A DNA stretch of 43,311 bases from an uncultured Muribaculaceae bacterium (lineage in GTDB: Bacteria > Bacteroidota > Bacteroidia > Bacteroidales > Muribaculaceae). Shown piece by piece: positions 18,801-26,844 of the stretch. Location: NCBI GenBank assembly GCA_910577355.1, contig CAJTMY010000024.1:1-43311 (forward strand), read 5' to 3'. Below the pieces are notes generated by a model. It worked only from the letters and a program-made list of their open reading frames with translations. It searched no databases and was not told the origin of the DNA. How positions within the stretch are numbered: position 1 is the first letter of the stretch; each line of letters begins with the position of its first letter. The translations under genes were made by a program, and so were the position numbers.

Positions 18801-19279
18801 CACCGGTTGCGGTATATGGCCTTGTCGCCGTCGATGGTGAGGAAGTCGCATCCGCGGCCGGCGAGGTCGCGGTCGAGATCTGTGGCTGTGACCTCTATGG
18901 TCTCGTTGTTGGCAAAGCGGCGTGCGGCATCGCGCATTGCCGAGAATACGGCGGGCAGGTGTTCGTCGAGCTTGGTCTCAAGTGTGTCCTTGATGTTCTT
19001 TTCCAGATGGTCGATCTCCTCCCACAGCGGGCCGCGCCCGTCGAGGGGCATGGTCTCTATTTTCTCTTTGAGTTCGGCTATGCGGTCTTCGTCGGCCTTC
19101 ACGGCGCCGTGGATGTCGGCGCGTATATCGGCCACACGCCGGCGCAGCTCATCATTGGTAAGGGCTGCCATTTCGGCGCGTAGCGGAGAGATGTTTTTCT
19201 CCACATAGTCGAAGTATTTCTTGCGGTCGCGCTCGGCTTTGGAGCCGAATATGCTTTTAAGGAATGATTCGAGTGACAT
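15848..19279 (-). CDS. secA: Preprotein translocase ATPase SecA
   Basis: The motor that pushes unfolded preproteins through SecYEG. The start was set at the ATG at 19279 ([14 protein letters not shown]), as an upstream in-frame Met at 19354 lies in front of the promoter. Walker A is ATGEGKT at 193-199, about 90 residues later than in E. coli, because an extra helical stretch of about 60-140 is inserted, as usual in Bacteroidetes SecA. Other motifs: [40 protein letters not shown] and the C-terminal zinc SEC-C motif [14 protein letters not shown], which contacts SecB or lipids. A low-complexity Pro/Ala/Lys linker precedes the SEC-C motif. Length is 1143 residues. Confidence 0.97.
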   Translation of the reverse strand: [1143 protein letters not shown]

Positions 19280-19323
19280 TATATATGTTGTGTTTTTATT
19301 TTCTATCGGTTGTAAACAGTGTG

Positions 19324-19331
19324 CAAAGATA
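19324..19331 (-). promoter_or_regulatory. -7 box (TATCTTTG) of secA
   Basis: TATCTTTG on the minus strand, 45 bases upstream of the secA ATG. The -33 region falls in the inverted repeat at 19332-19354 and has no good TTG. Confidence 0.55.
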
Positions 19332-19354
19332 GTGAAAATCAGCGGGATTTTCAC
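19332..19354. promoter_or_regulatory. Inverted repeat abutting the secA -7 box
   Basis: GTGAAAATC-n5-GATTTTCAC, perfect 9-base arms, directly upstream of the secA -7 box and covering the promoter spacer. It may be an operator or a transcript end for the gene at 19405; no T-run follows, so an operator is more likely. Confidence 0.45.
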
Positions 19355-19404
19355 ATAATTAACTTAAAAAAGTGAGGTAAGCCGTATGCCCCGGCCGCTC
19401 TGTC

Positions 19405-21012
19405 TCAGAGCACCAGTCCGGGAAATGCCGCTCCGTTGGGCGACCGTATGCGCAGCAGTCGTGCCACAGTGGGCGCCACCACGCGGATATCGACGGGTGT
19501 GTCGATGGTGCGGGCGTCAACGTCGGGAGCCAGAATGAATACCGGCGCTGTGGCTGCGGCCACGCGTTTTACATAGTGTATGCGGCTGTCGGATGCCGGT
19601 GTGTCGATGTCGTCGATGGTCTCCCACCCGGGCGCCACCTCGACAAACAGATCGCCGGCCGCAGCGGCGTAGGTGTTGCGCTGCAAGGCTTCGAGGCGGT
19701 CGTCGCCGCGTCCGGCCATTATCTCGTCGATGGTATATACTTTGTCGACCCCGCTCATTTTTTCGAGGAACGCGGCTGCTTCGAGGCGTACGCTGCGTGC
19801 GTCGAGATGTTTTTCGTCGATCAGTTTTTGATTAAGGAAAAACTGGTCGTTGAAAAATGAATTCACCCACTCGCCGTTGCCGAACTTGGCCATGAGGTAC
19901 ATGTTGAGCAGGCTTTTGGCTTTCTTGGTTGAGAACTCGCCGTAGGGAATGCTCCATCGCTCGTCGTCGCGTCGCGAGCGGCCTGTGGGAGGTGTCGCGG
20001 CTACGAATATCAGTGCGTTGCCATGCCCCACCTTGCTTTCGGCCTTGGCTATGAGCCGGGCTATGTCTCGGTCGAGACGCAGATACGAGTCCATGAGCTC
20101 GTATCTGTTGTCTTCGTTCTTGGTGTAGTCGTATGGCCGGAGTGTGAAGGCTATGTTCACCATGTCGGCGCCGTCGGTCGATGTGCCGAGTTTCAGTTCG
20201 TCGATAAGTTCTCCGGCGAGGTCGGTGACCTCGGTGTTTATCTTCGGTGAGCCTGCGAACAGCGAATAACGGGCTGTGTTGCCGCGCGGAAATACGTAGC
20301 GGAATGGGTAGTGCGTGATATGCTCGGGCAGACCGGGATATGCCTCTTTGCCTTTGAGCGGCGACCATTGCATGCTGTCGAGACGTGCCGACAGCGGTTT
20401 GAGCCGGTTGCGGTATGTCACCGCCGTAGGCATGTCCTTGTAGAATGTCGATGTGGCCCAGTTGCCCGATTTGTCGTTGAGCCACAGGGCGGCATTGGCG
20501 CTGTGGCCGGCGAGTATCACTGCCTGTGCGGGATCGGGGGCGATGGAAAATACACGGGTGACACCTCCGCCGGCAATTCTCACTTCGTCGGCTATGGTGC
20601 TTACGCTGAGGGCGCGGGGCGAGAATGTCTCGCCGGTGAAGTTGCCCATTGCGTCGGGGTCGGTCATCGCGGCTATCGAGCGGCGTCCGTCGCGGTCGTA
20701 CAGGCGGGCGCCTGTCACCGACGTGGTTGACGGGGCGGCGCCGGTCATCACCATGGCCGTGGCGGCCGTGGCGTCGACATTTGTGCCGTAGTCGGCGTTG
20801 GCGATCACCACTCCCTCGCGTATTAGACGGTTGAAGCCGTCGTTGCCGAATTGCGCGCGCAGCAGGTCGATATATTGCTGGTCAAGTCCGTCGATCATGA
20901 TGCCGAGCACCAGACGGGGCGGAATCTGTGCTTCCGCTCCGAGTGCCATGCTCACCACTGACGTGAGAAGCGCCAGCATGAGTCCCGACATTTTTTTACG
21001 GCTTGATTTCAT
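19405..21012 (-). CDS. Alkaline-phosphatase-superfamily protein with lost catalytic residues
   Basis: 535 residues with a Sec signal peptide (hydrophobic 10-24, cleavage after ALGAEA), so periplasmic or outer. The fold matches PafA-type phosphatases: VLGIMIDGLDQQYIDLL, TGAAPSTTSVTGARLYDRDG, VILAGHSANAALWLNDKSG, DSYLRLDRDI. However, the active-site residues known for PafA appear to be gone: the GHTxxxTG nucleophile loop reads ATAATAMVMTG, the KDR pair reads PDP (SIAPDPAQAVILAGH), the SxDYxGH metal motif reads LRPYDYTKN, the ADHG/ADHA motif reads AATPPTG, and the late DTHVP histidine reads ATAPVF. Only the first Asp (MIDG) remains. A binding or scaffolding pseudoenzyme is therefore likely. Its start overlaps the DUF4105 gene by 4 bases; it ends the ten-gene chain. 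Confidence 0.82.
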   Translation of the reverse strand: MKSSRKKMSGLMLALLTSVVSMALGAEAQIPPRLVLGIMIDGLDQQYIDLLRAQFGNDGFNRLIREGVVIANADYGTNVDATAATAMVMTGAAPSTTSVTGARLYDRDGRRSIAAMTDPDAMGNFTGETFSPRALSVSTIADEVRIAGGGVTRVFSIAPDPAQAVILAGHSANAALWLNDKSGNWATSTFYKDMPTAVTYRNRLKPLSARLDSMQWSPLKGKEAYPGLPEHITHYPFRYVFPRGNTARYSLFAGSPKINTEVTDLAGELIDELKLGTSTDGADMVNIAFTLRPYDYTKNEDNRYELMDSYLRLDRDIARLIAKAESKVGHGNALIFVAATPPTGRSRRDDERWSIPYGEFSTKKAKSLLNMYLMAKFGNGEWVNSFFNDQFFLNQKLIDEKHLDARSVRLEAAAFLEKMSGVDKVYTIDEIMAGRGDDRLEALQRNTYAAAAGDLFVEVAPGWETIDDIDTPASDSRIHYVKRVAAATAPVFILAPDVDARTIDTPVDIRVVAPTVARLLRIRSPNGAAFPGLVL

Positions 21013-22193
21013 TGGTTTTTTCGTAGTTCTTTATAAGTCAGTTTTATGTAGCTGCCGGCACGCAGTAGATCACCGAGCACGAGAGGCAAAAATGCGGCAT
21101 TGGCGCTTTGCGGCAGCCACCACCAGCAGGCAAGGCCAGTGAATACAACTGCAAAGTTAATAATTTGGTAGCAGAAAACCACCTTGCAGCCGTTTTTTAA
21201 CCAAATAAAAACAACAGGGATGAGGCACAAAGGGTTCAGCCATATGTAAAGATAGTTGGGCGATGTGGCCTCGTGCACCGACACGAATATGAGGAAAGTA
21301 AGCAGCAGGCCGGCGAGTCCCATTATGCCGAAATACAGCGCGTCGACCCATTTGGTGACACGTTTGCGGCGTTGGTCGCGTATGGTTGCCCACAGTAGCA
21401 GCAGGAATATAGCCCAGCATACTGCCATGGGCGTAAGATACCATGGTGTAGGGTCTTCCACGACGTTGTCGGCCGGGAATGCCACGACTGTGCGTATGGG
21501 ACGCGCTATATGGCGCCTGTGGAGCGTGGCGCCGGCGATCTGCTGCTCGAGCAGCAGTGGGGCGAATGAATATTCGGCCGGTTGCAGCGGATAATCAATG
21601 CCGGAGCCGAGGGCAAGATCGATGCCGAACTGATACCATGGATAGTTCTCGTGATAGAAACGCATCACGTCGCGGAAGGAGGTGGGACGGCTCCATGTGT
21701 CGAACATGCATGGGCCGGGGCGGAGACTGTCGCCGATGGCCTCATGGATGATCTGCATGGGGCGTGTGGCGCAGTTGTCCTTTACATAGTTGTAGCGGTA
21801 TACACGGTTTTGCGGCTGCAGATTGTTTTCCAGCAGTGCCACAATGCGGTGTTTCTGCTCGGAAGTGAGGTCAAGAACCTGTTCGTCGACGCGGCGTCCG
21901 TCATGGCGGTAGGCCTCGACAAATCGGCTCCATGGCATCCATCCGCACATGTAGTCGGTCTCACCCTTTACAAAACGGTATACGAAACCGGGCGCGTCGA
22001 AGTCGAAAAGCCCCCAGTGCACGGCCACATCGGTACCGTCGTTTAGTCTAATTCTTACGGCCGTGTGGCCTTCAAGCTCATATATGTCATGGCCGGGATA
22101 GCAGGTTACAAGCGATACCAATGTGTCGTTTTCCTGTGCCGGAGCTGTGGCGATGCCTGCTATCAGGGCTATGATCAGTATAAAGAGTCTCAT
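21009..22193 (-). CDS. DUF4105 membrane protein
   Basis: A 394-residue protein of the DUF4105 family (also described as the Lnb N-terminal periplasmic domain). The start at 22193 gives a clean signal peptide (MRLFILIIALIAGIATAPAQ); the reading frame is open further upstream but runs through queE. The first about 240 residues lie outside the cytoplasm, with the typical CYPGHDIYELEGHTAVRI and NYVKDNCATRP motifs whose His and Cys suggest a papain-like (NlpC/P60-like) fold. About five membrane segments follow (about 255-390). Function is untested here. Both ends overlap neighbours by 4 bases (queE and the phosphatase-like gene), so the three are coupled. Confidence 0.85.
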   Translation of the reverse strand: MRLFILIIALIAGIATAPAQENDTLVSLVTCYPGHDIYELEGHTAVRIRLNDGTDVAVHWGLFDFDAPGFVYRFVKGETDYMCGWMPWSRFVEAYRHDGRRVDEQVLDLTSEQKHRIVALLENNLQPQNRVYRYNYVKDNCATRPMQIIHEAIGDSLRPGPCMFDTWSRPTSFRDVMRFYHENYPWYQFGIDLALGSGIDYPLQPAEYSFAPLLLEQQIAGATLHRRHIARPIRTVVAFPADNVVEDPTPWYLTPMAVCWAIFLLLLWATIRDQRRKRVTKWVDALYFGIMGLAGLLLTFLIFVSVHEATSPNYLYIWLNPLCLIPVVFIWLKNGCKVVFCYQIINFAVVFTGLACWWWLPQSANAAFLPLVLGDLLRAGSYIKLTYKELRKNQ

Positions 22194-22744
22194 TGTATGT
22201 CGATAAGCTTGTGTGTCTGCAAAGACAGGCGCCACCGCGGATGCGCCATACAATAGGCCACGGTCTCGGACACGTTGAGTCCCGACATGGGCTGAAGGAA
22301 ATGATGACGTGCGGGTAGCAGGGCGGCCAGCTCCTCCACGTCCTGATTGTCGAATACGATCTTAAGCTCGTCGATGCGGTCGATGTCCCAAGGAGCGTCT
22401 TTGGGCGAGCAGGTCACCCAATCGACTTCGACAGGTACGGGACGCGTGCCGTTGGTCTCGATCTGCACGTAGAAACGGTGAGCCTTGATGGCACGCAGCA
22501 AATCGGAGTCGAGTTGCAGGGTGGGCTCACCGCCGGTTATCACAAGATGTCTGGAGGGGTAAACGGCTATGGCTCCGGCTATCTCGGCGGCGGTCATGAG
22601 GGTGAACGATTCGTGTGCCGTGTCGCAGAAATCGCATCGGCGGTTGCATCCGCTCAGCCGCAGGAACACAGCCGGTGTGCCTGTGTAATATCCCTCGCCC
22701 TGAAGCGAATAGAATATCTCGTTTACCTTATATGTTTTGTCCAT
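22190..22744 (-). CDS. queE: 7-carboxy-7-deazaguanine synthase QueE
   Basis: Radical-SAM enzyme that contracts 6-carboxytetrahydropterin to 7-carboxy-7-deazaguanine in queuosine (preQ0) synthesis. The cluster-binding motif is CNRRCDFC (CX3CX2C, as in other QueE proteins), preceded by EIFYSLQGEGYYTGTPAVF, and followed by the GGEPTLQ SAM loop. Length is 184 residues. It follows queD by 9 bases and overlaps DUF4105 by 4. queC and queF are not in the window. Confidence 0.96.
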   Translation of the reverse strand: MDKTYKVNEIFYSLQGEGYYTGTPAVFLRLSGCNRRCDFCDTAHESFTLMTAAEIAGAIAVYPSRHLVITGGEPTLQLDSDLLRAIKAHRFYVQIETNGTRPVPVEVDWVTCSPKDAPWDIDRIDELKIVFDNQDVEELAALLPARHHFLQPMSGLNVSETVAYCMAHPRWRLSLQTHKLIDIQ

Positions 22745-22753
22745 GGCGCTGTG

Positions 22754-23086
22754 TCAGTCGATTTCGTATGATGCGGTGTTGCCCTCGCTTTCGCGCACGT
22801 CCACCCGATAGCAGTTGGGGATGTTCTCGCATATCCATCGGGCGAGATTCTCGGCGGTGGGATTGAAATCCACCACGTCGTTGAGGCATGCGTGGTCGAA
22901 CTTCTCTGTGACAGCCTGCTTTATGTGTGTGAAGTCGGTCACCATACCGTTGGCGTTGAGCTGACGGGCCTTGCAGTGCACGGTCACAATCCAGTTGTGG
23001 CCGTGGAGATTGGTGCATTTGCTGGGATAGTCGAGAGTGAGGCGGTGAGATGCCGATATTTCGAGTGTCTTGGTAACGTAATACAT
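22754..23086 (-). CDS. queD: 6-carboxy-5,6,7,8-tetrahydropterin synthase QueD
   Basis: Converts dihydroneopterin triphosphate to 6-carboxytetrahydropterin, the substrate of QueE. The zinc histidines are visible in ASHRL (His15 region) and LHGHNW, and the catalytic part in DFTHIKQAV and FDHACLND; a late Glu lies in RESEGNTASY. Length is 110 residues. It starts 2 bases after the cca stop and precedes queE in the same operon, which ties cca, a tRNA-end enzyme, to tRNA base modification. Confidence 0.95.
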   Translation of the reverse strand: MYYVTKTLEISASHRLTLDYPSKCTNLHGHNWIVTVHCKARQLNANGMVTDFTHIKQAVTEKFDHACLNDVVDFNPTAENLARWICENIPNCYRVDVRESEGNTASYEID

Positions 23087-23088
23087 TA

Positions 23089-24525
23089 TTATTGTTGTGA
23101 TTCGAGAGGTGGATTGACCGGTTTGATGCCGGCTTTGTCGGCAAGCCGGTACAGATATTCAAGGGCTGCCTCGCGGGTATCCTCTATCTCGCAGTCCTTG
23201 ATGGCCTGCTTTAGATTTTTGGTGAAATAGCCTACGAGGGGCGACTGGTGTAGGGCAAAGATATGCATTATCTCGTGGCCGTCGACGGGATTTTTGCGGT
23301 TGCGCTCGCTGTCTTTGGCTGCAATGTCGCGGAATTTCTCCTCCACAAGGTCGAAGTTGTCGAGAAAGCGTTGTTTCTTGGCTTCGTTCTTGCTCGTAAT
23401 GTCGGCACGGGCAAGCATCATCAGGTCGGCGAGATCGTCCTCGGCATAGTTCATGAGGCGGCGTACGGCGCTGTCGGTCACTTCTTCCTCCACAAGGGCT
23501 ATGGGGCGCATGTGCAGTTCCACGAGTTTCTGTACGTACCGCATCTCTCCGCCCAGAGGCAGCCGCAGCCGTGCGAATATCTTCGGCACCATCTTCGAGC
23601 CTATGAAGTTGTGGTTGTGGAAAGTCCAGCCGGTAGCCGGGTCGAAGCGTTTGGTGGCCGGCTTGGCGATGTCGTGCAGGAGGGCTGCCCAGCGCAACCA
23701 TTCGTTGTCGGAGACTGCGGCTACACCGTCGAGCACGGCAAGCGTGTGGTAGAAATTATCCTTGTGGCCGCGGCCGTTCACCACCTCCACGCCTTTCAGC
23801 GCCACGAGTTCGGGCAATATGTGCTTGAGCAGGCCTGTGCGCAGCAGCAGATCCCAGCCTGTCGATGGCTTTGACGACCGCATTATCTTGCATAACTCGT
23901 CCTTGATGCGCTCGGCGGTGATGATGTCTATGCGCGATGCGTTGCGTTCAATAGCCTTGAGCGTGTCGGGATATATGTCGAATTGCAGTTGCGTGGCGAA
24001 GCGTATGGCGCGCAGCATGCGCAGCGGATCGTCGGAGAATGTGATGTCCGGGTCGAGAGGGGTGCGAATTATGTGGCGCTTTATGTCGCCGAGACCGTCG
24101 AAGCGGTCGATAAGCGAGCCGAAGCTGTCGGCGTTGACCGATATGGCCATGGCGTTGATAGTGAAGTCGCGGCGCGACAGGTCATCGTCGAGTGTGCCGT
24201 TCTCGACGATGGGGTTGCGTGAGTCGCGGCGGTAGGATTCCTTACGCGCACCGACAAATTCGAGCTCGAGCGATTTGTGATGCACCTGCGCGGTGCCGTA
24301 GTTGCGATAGACCGCCAGATGTGTGCCCGGCCCTATTTCGCGGGCGACGGCCTCGGCAAGCTCGATGCCGGAGCCTACGGTTACGAAGTCGATATCCTTG
24401 CTCGGCCGTCCTATGATTAGGTCGCGCACGAATCCCCCCACTACATAGCATTCGCGGCCCATGCTGTCGGCCACGCTTCCTACAAGGCTGAATACCTTGC
24501 GTCTGAGTTTTATCTTAAGATTCAT
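23089..24525 (-). CDS. cca: CCA-adding enzyme / tRNA nucleotidyltransferase with HD domain
   Basis: Adds or repairs the 3'-CCA of tRNAs. The ATG at 24525 was chosen (MNLKIKLRRKVFSLV) since it shares one base with the stop of the M24 gene; the frame is open for another 390 bases, but that part overlaps the M24 gene and is unrelated to the family. Motifs: YVVGGFVRDLIIGRPSKDID with catalytic Asp44 and Asp46, LSRRDFTINAMA, DPLRMLRAIRFA and an HD domain (ALLHDIAKP, FHNHNFIG). The tRNA genes in this window do not encode CCA, so the enzyme is needed. Length is 478 residues. Confidence 0.95.
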   Translation of the reverse strand: MNLKIKLRRKVFSLVGSVADSMGRECYVVGGFVRDLIIGRPSKDIDFVTVGSGIELAEAVAREIGPGTHLAVYRNYGTAQVHHKSLELEFVGARKESYRRDSRNPIVENGTLDDDLSRRDFTINAMAISVNADSFGSLIDRFDGLGDIKRHIIRTPLDPDITFSDDPLRMLRAIRFATQLQFDIYPDTLKAIERNASRIDIITAERIKDELCKIMRSSKPSTGWDLLLRTGLLKHILPELVALKGVEVVNGRGHKDNFYHTLAVLDGVAAVSDNEWLRWAALLHDIAKPATKRFDPATGWTFHNHNFIGSKMVPKIFARLRLPLGGEMRYVQKLVELHMRPIALVEEEVTDSAVRRLMNYAEDDLADLMMLARADITSKNEAKKQRFLDNFDLVEEKFRDIAAKDSERNRKNPVDGHEIMHIFALHQSPLVGYFTKNLKQAIKDCEIEDTREAALEYLYRLADKAGIKPVNPPLESQQ

Positions 24526-25727
24526 CAGTCGAGCGATGATATGTCTTCGGGCGCGTCGGTTAGTCGGCGCGCAGGGCCTTCGGCCATTATTTCGTATGAG
24601 TTCTCGATACCGACCGCGCCTATGCCCGGAAGCACGAATTTCGGTTCTACGGCGATGACATTTCCGGCGGCGAATACGTCGCGCGAGCGTGGCGCGAGCA
24701 CGGGCAGCTCGTTGACGGTGATGCCTATGCCGTGTCCTACGAATCCGGCATGCGAGCGGTGACCCATAAAGAAGTCGGTCATACCGGCCTCCACCACCAT
24801 GGAGAGTGCCAGCTCGTACATCTTGCGTGCTTCCATGCCGGGCCGCGCGGCATCGGCTATGGCCTCGCAGATACGTCGCGACAGCTCGTTGGCCCGGCGT
24901 GCCTCCTCGGGACAATCACCGGTAATGTAGCAGCGGGTGGAGTCGGCCAGATATCCGTCGAAATTGGCGTTCATATCGACCATGACCGGTTTGCCCGGAC
25001 GGATCACGGTACCGTTGGCGCCCACAGGGAGTGAAGGTCCGAGACCGGCGCCGCCCATGGCGAAGTCGTAGGGCGACGGAGCGTCGGCGTTGTCGCCGGT
25101 GAGCACATTGCCCATGAATATCTCCAGTTCCGGGCCGCTCACGGGGAATTTGCCGAGGCATCCGTGCAGGCGCAGCACTCGCTCTATCTCTATCTGCAGC
25201 TCGATGTCGGTCATACCCTCGCGGTAGAGGTGCGGCAGCCGGCGATATATATCGCTCAGCCGCATGCCCGAGTCGACTATCAGTTTTACCTCCATGGGCG
25301 TTTTCACCGAGCGGGCGGCGCGCAGCACTGCCGAGCCATTGGCGATGCGTGGCGAGCCTATGGCCTTGCAAAGCCGCTGTATGGTGGAGTAGGGGGTGTC
25401 GTCGACAGTGAAACCTACATTGGTATCAGCATTCACCAAGTCGGCAAGCAGGGTTGCCATATCTTCGGGCTTGCGTATGCGGTGCACATCTGCGCCGGTG
25501 AGAACCGACGGGCGCCGCAGGAAGTAGCGGATCATACTGTCGCGACCTACATATATGTAGCCGCAGAATATGCGACCGGTGAGATAGAACAGGTTGGCGT
25601 TGTCGCTTACGAGCACACCGTCGATATCTGCCTGTGTCATCGCGGCCACGACTTTGCCGAGCCGTAATTCGAGCTCGTTGCCGGGCAGCAGTTGCAGTTT
25701 CTCTTCAAATTTGTGTTCCATCGTCAT
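24525..25727 (-). CDS. M24-family aminopeptidase (Xaa-Pro type)
   Basis: A 400-residue cytoplasmic peptidase of the M24 (pita-bread) family, likely an Xaa-Pro dipeptidase or aminopeptidase. The five metal ligands can be placed: Asp in VDMNANFDGYLADSTR (two Asp), His in FVGHGIG, Glu in AVEPKF and Glu in IENSYE. An N-terminal creatinase-like domain occupies about the first 160 residues. There is no signal peptide. It overlaps the HAD gene by 4 bases at its start side, and its stop shares one base with the cca start. Confidence 0.92.
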   Translation of the reverse strand: MTMEHKFEEKLQLLPGNELELRLGKVVAAMTQADIDGVLVSDNANLFYLTGRIFCGYIYVGRDSMIRYFLRRPSVLTGADVHRIRKPEDMATLLADLVNADTNVGFTVDDTPYSTIQRLCKAIGSPRIANGSAVLRAARSVKTPMEVKLIVDSGMRLSDIYRRLPHLYREGMTDIELQIEIERVLRLHGCLGKFPVSGPELEIFMGNVLTGDNADAPSPYDFAMGGAGLGPSLPVGANGTVIRPGKPVMVDMNANFDGYLADSTRCYITGDCPEEARRANELSRRICEAIADAARPGMEARKMYELALSMVVEAGMTDFFMGHRSHAGFVGHGIGITVNELPVLAPRSRDVFAAGNVIAVEPKFVLPGIGAVGIENSYEIMAEGPARRLTDAPEDISSLD

Positions 25728-26350
25728 ATCAGTTTTAACAAGTCATCGAAACGTTTGATTGTGAAATCGGCATCCGAGCATGTGCCGAAGCCATATGATG
25801 CCCATACGAATTCCATGCCGGCCTTGTGGGTGCTGTCGCAGTCGCGCTGTATGTCGCCTACGTATACGGGACGCCCGAGTTTATAAACGCTTTGCAGCTC
25901 GCGCAGGTTGACATCCTTGTCGTGGCCTGTGCCGCCGAAAGTGCGGCGGTCGGTAAACAGATGCCCAAGGCCGCTGTATGCATAGAAGTTGTCGAGTCCG
26001 TTCTCGAGGCAGTTGCTCACCATGAACAGCTTTATGCCGTGGCTCTGCAGCCGGGCAAGAGTGTCGGCCACGCCCGGGTACAGGCGCCCTCCGAGCACAG
26101 GCTCGATAGCTGTCTCGATTCGGGGCAAAAGCTCGAAGAACTCCCTGCGGTATGGTGCGTCGGGCGCGGCTATGGCGTCGAATATGTCGTCGAGTGGCTT
26201 GCCCATCTGCTCAAGGAGCTGTTCGCGACGTACGGGGTCGCGGCGTATGCCGAGGGCGGCGAATGTGGCGTCCCACACCTTGCAATAGGTAGAGACGGCG
26301 TCCCACAGGGTGCCGTCCATGTCGAAGATCATTGAGTCTATCTGTTTCAT
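25724..26350 (-). CDS. HAD-superfamily hydrolase
   Basis: A 208-residue haloacid-dehalogenase-type phosphatase, probably acting on a small phosphorylated metabolite. Start at 26350 (MKQIDSMIFDMDGT); a longer frame runs back over gldH and is not used. Motif I is DMDGT (10-14) with nucleophile Asp10, motif II MVSN, and motif IV VGDIQRDCD. The cap between motifs I and II is helical, as in the phosphoglycolate phosphatase / beta-phosphoglucomutase subgroup. The exact substrate cannot be assigned. It overlaps gldH (26347-26350) and the M24 gene (25724-25727) by 4 bases each. Confidence 0.9.
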   Translation of the reverse strand: MKQIDSMIFDMDGTLWDAVSTYCKVWDATFAALGIRRDPVRREQLLEQMGKPLDDIFDAIAAPDAPYRREFFELLPRIETAIEPVLGGRLYPGVADTLARLQSHGIKLFMVSNCLENGLDNFYAYSGLGHLFTDRRTFGGTGHDKDVNLRELQSVYKLGRPVYVGDIQRDCDSTHKAGMEFVWASYGFGTCSDADFTIKRFDDLLKLI

Positions 26351-26844
26351 AGTGCGGTATCGGAAGTCACATTGTCGGGGAATAATATTAGTCCGATCTG
26401 CTCCACTTCGGGCAGAGTGTCGACTCTCATTATATGGCGCAGCCGTGCAGGACGGTCGATGTCGTAGCAGTATGTGCCGGGCAGTGTGTCGACGGTCACA
26501 AAACTTACGCCTACACCGCGCCCATACCATTTGCCATAGACATCGGCCAACGTGATGTCGACCGTGTCGAGCCTCATCGAGTCTGTTCCGGCTACGGGTG
26601 TGGCCAGCTCGAGCCACAGGTTGCTGTATGGATAGGCGTCGGTGTGTCGCACGGCTATGGCCATACGACCGGTGCCCCGGTTATCGGCAGGTTCTGGTGC
26701 GGGCACGAATTCAAAGCAGCTGCCATATGCCCATCCTTCCGGAGGGATGCTGTGGAAGTCGGCGCCCTCGGCCGGCGGAGTGGGTTCCTTGCAGGCGGCG
26801 AGCAGTGTCATAGCCGCAATTACGGCATATGACGCCGGCCTCAT
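26347..26844 (-). CDS. gldH: GldH-family lipoprotein
   Basis: A 165-residue lipoprotein of the GldH family. The signal peptide ends in a lipobox with Cys18 (TLLAAC). Family features are DFHSIPPEGW, VRHTDAYPYSNLWLEL and TLADVYGKWYGRGVG (read as LADVYGKWYGRGVG). GldH is needed for gliding in Flavobacterium johnsoniae, but gut Bacteroidales keep it without gliding, so here it more likely has an envelope role linked to the type IX machinery or its remnants. It overlaps ricT and the HAD gene by 4 bases on each side, the usual RicT-GldH arrangement. Confidence 0.88.
   Translation of the reverse strand: MRPASYAVIAAMTLLAACKEPTPPAEGADFHSIPPEGWAYGSCFEFVPAPEPADNRGTGRMAIAVRHTDAYPYSNLWLELATPVAGTDSMRLDTVDITLADVYGKWYGRGVGVSFVTVDTLPGTYCYDIDRPARLRHIMRVDTLPEVEQIGLILFPDNVTSDTAL

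Noticed and set aside
16148..19183. Open frame of 1011 codons on the plus strand
   Set aside because: It lies exactly antisense to secA; long antisense frames are common in GC-rich genes, and it has no promoter or recognisable domain.
24526..24915. N-terminal extension of the CCA-adding enzyme
   Set aside because: The frame is open but overlaps the M24 gene out of frame, is Arg-rich and does not match the family; the ATG at 24525 fits homology and coupling.
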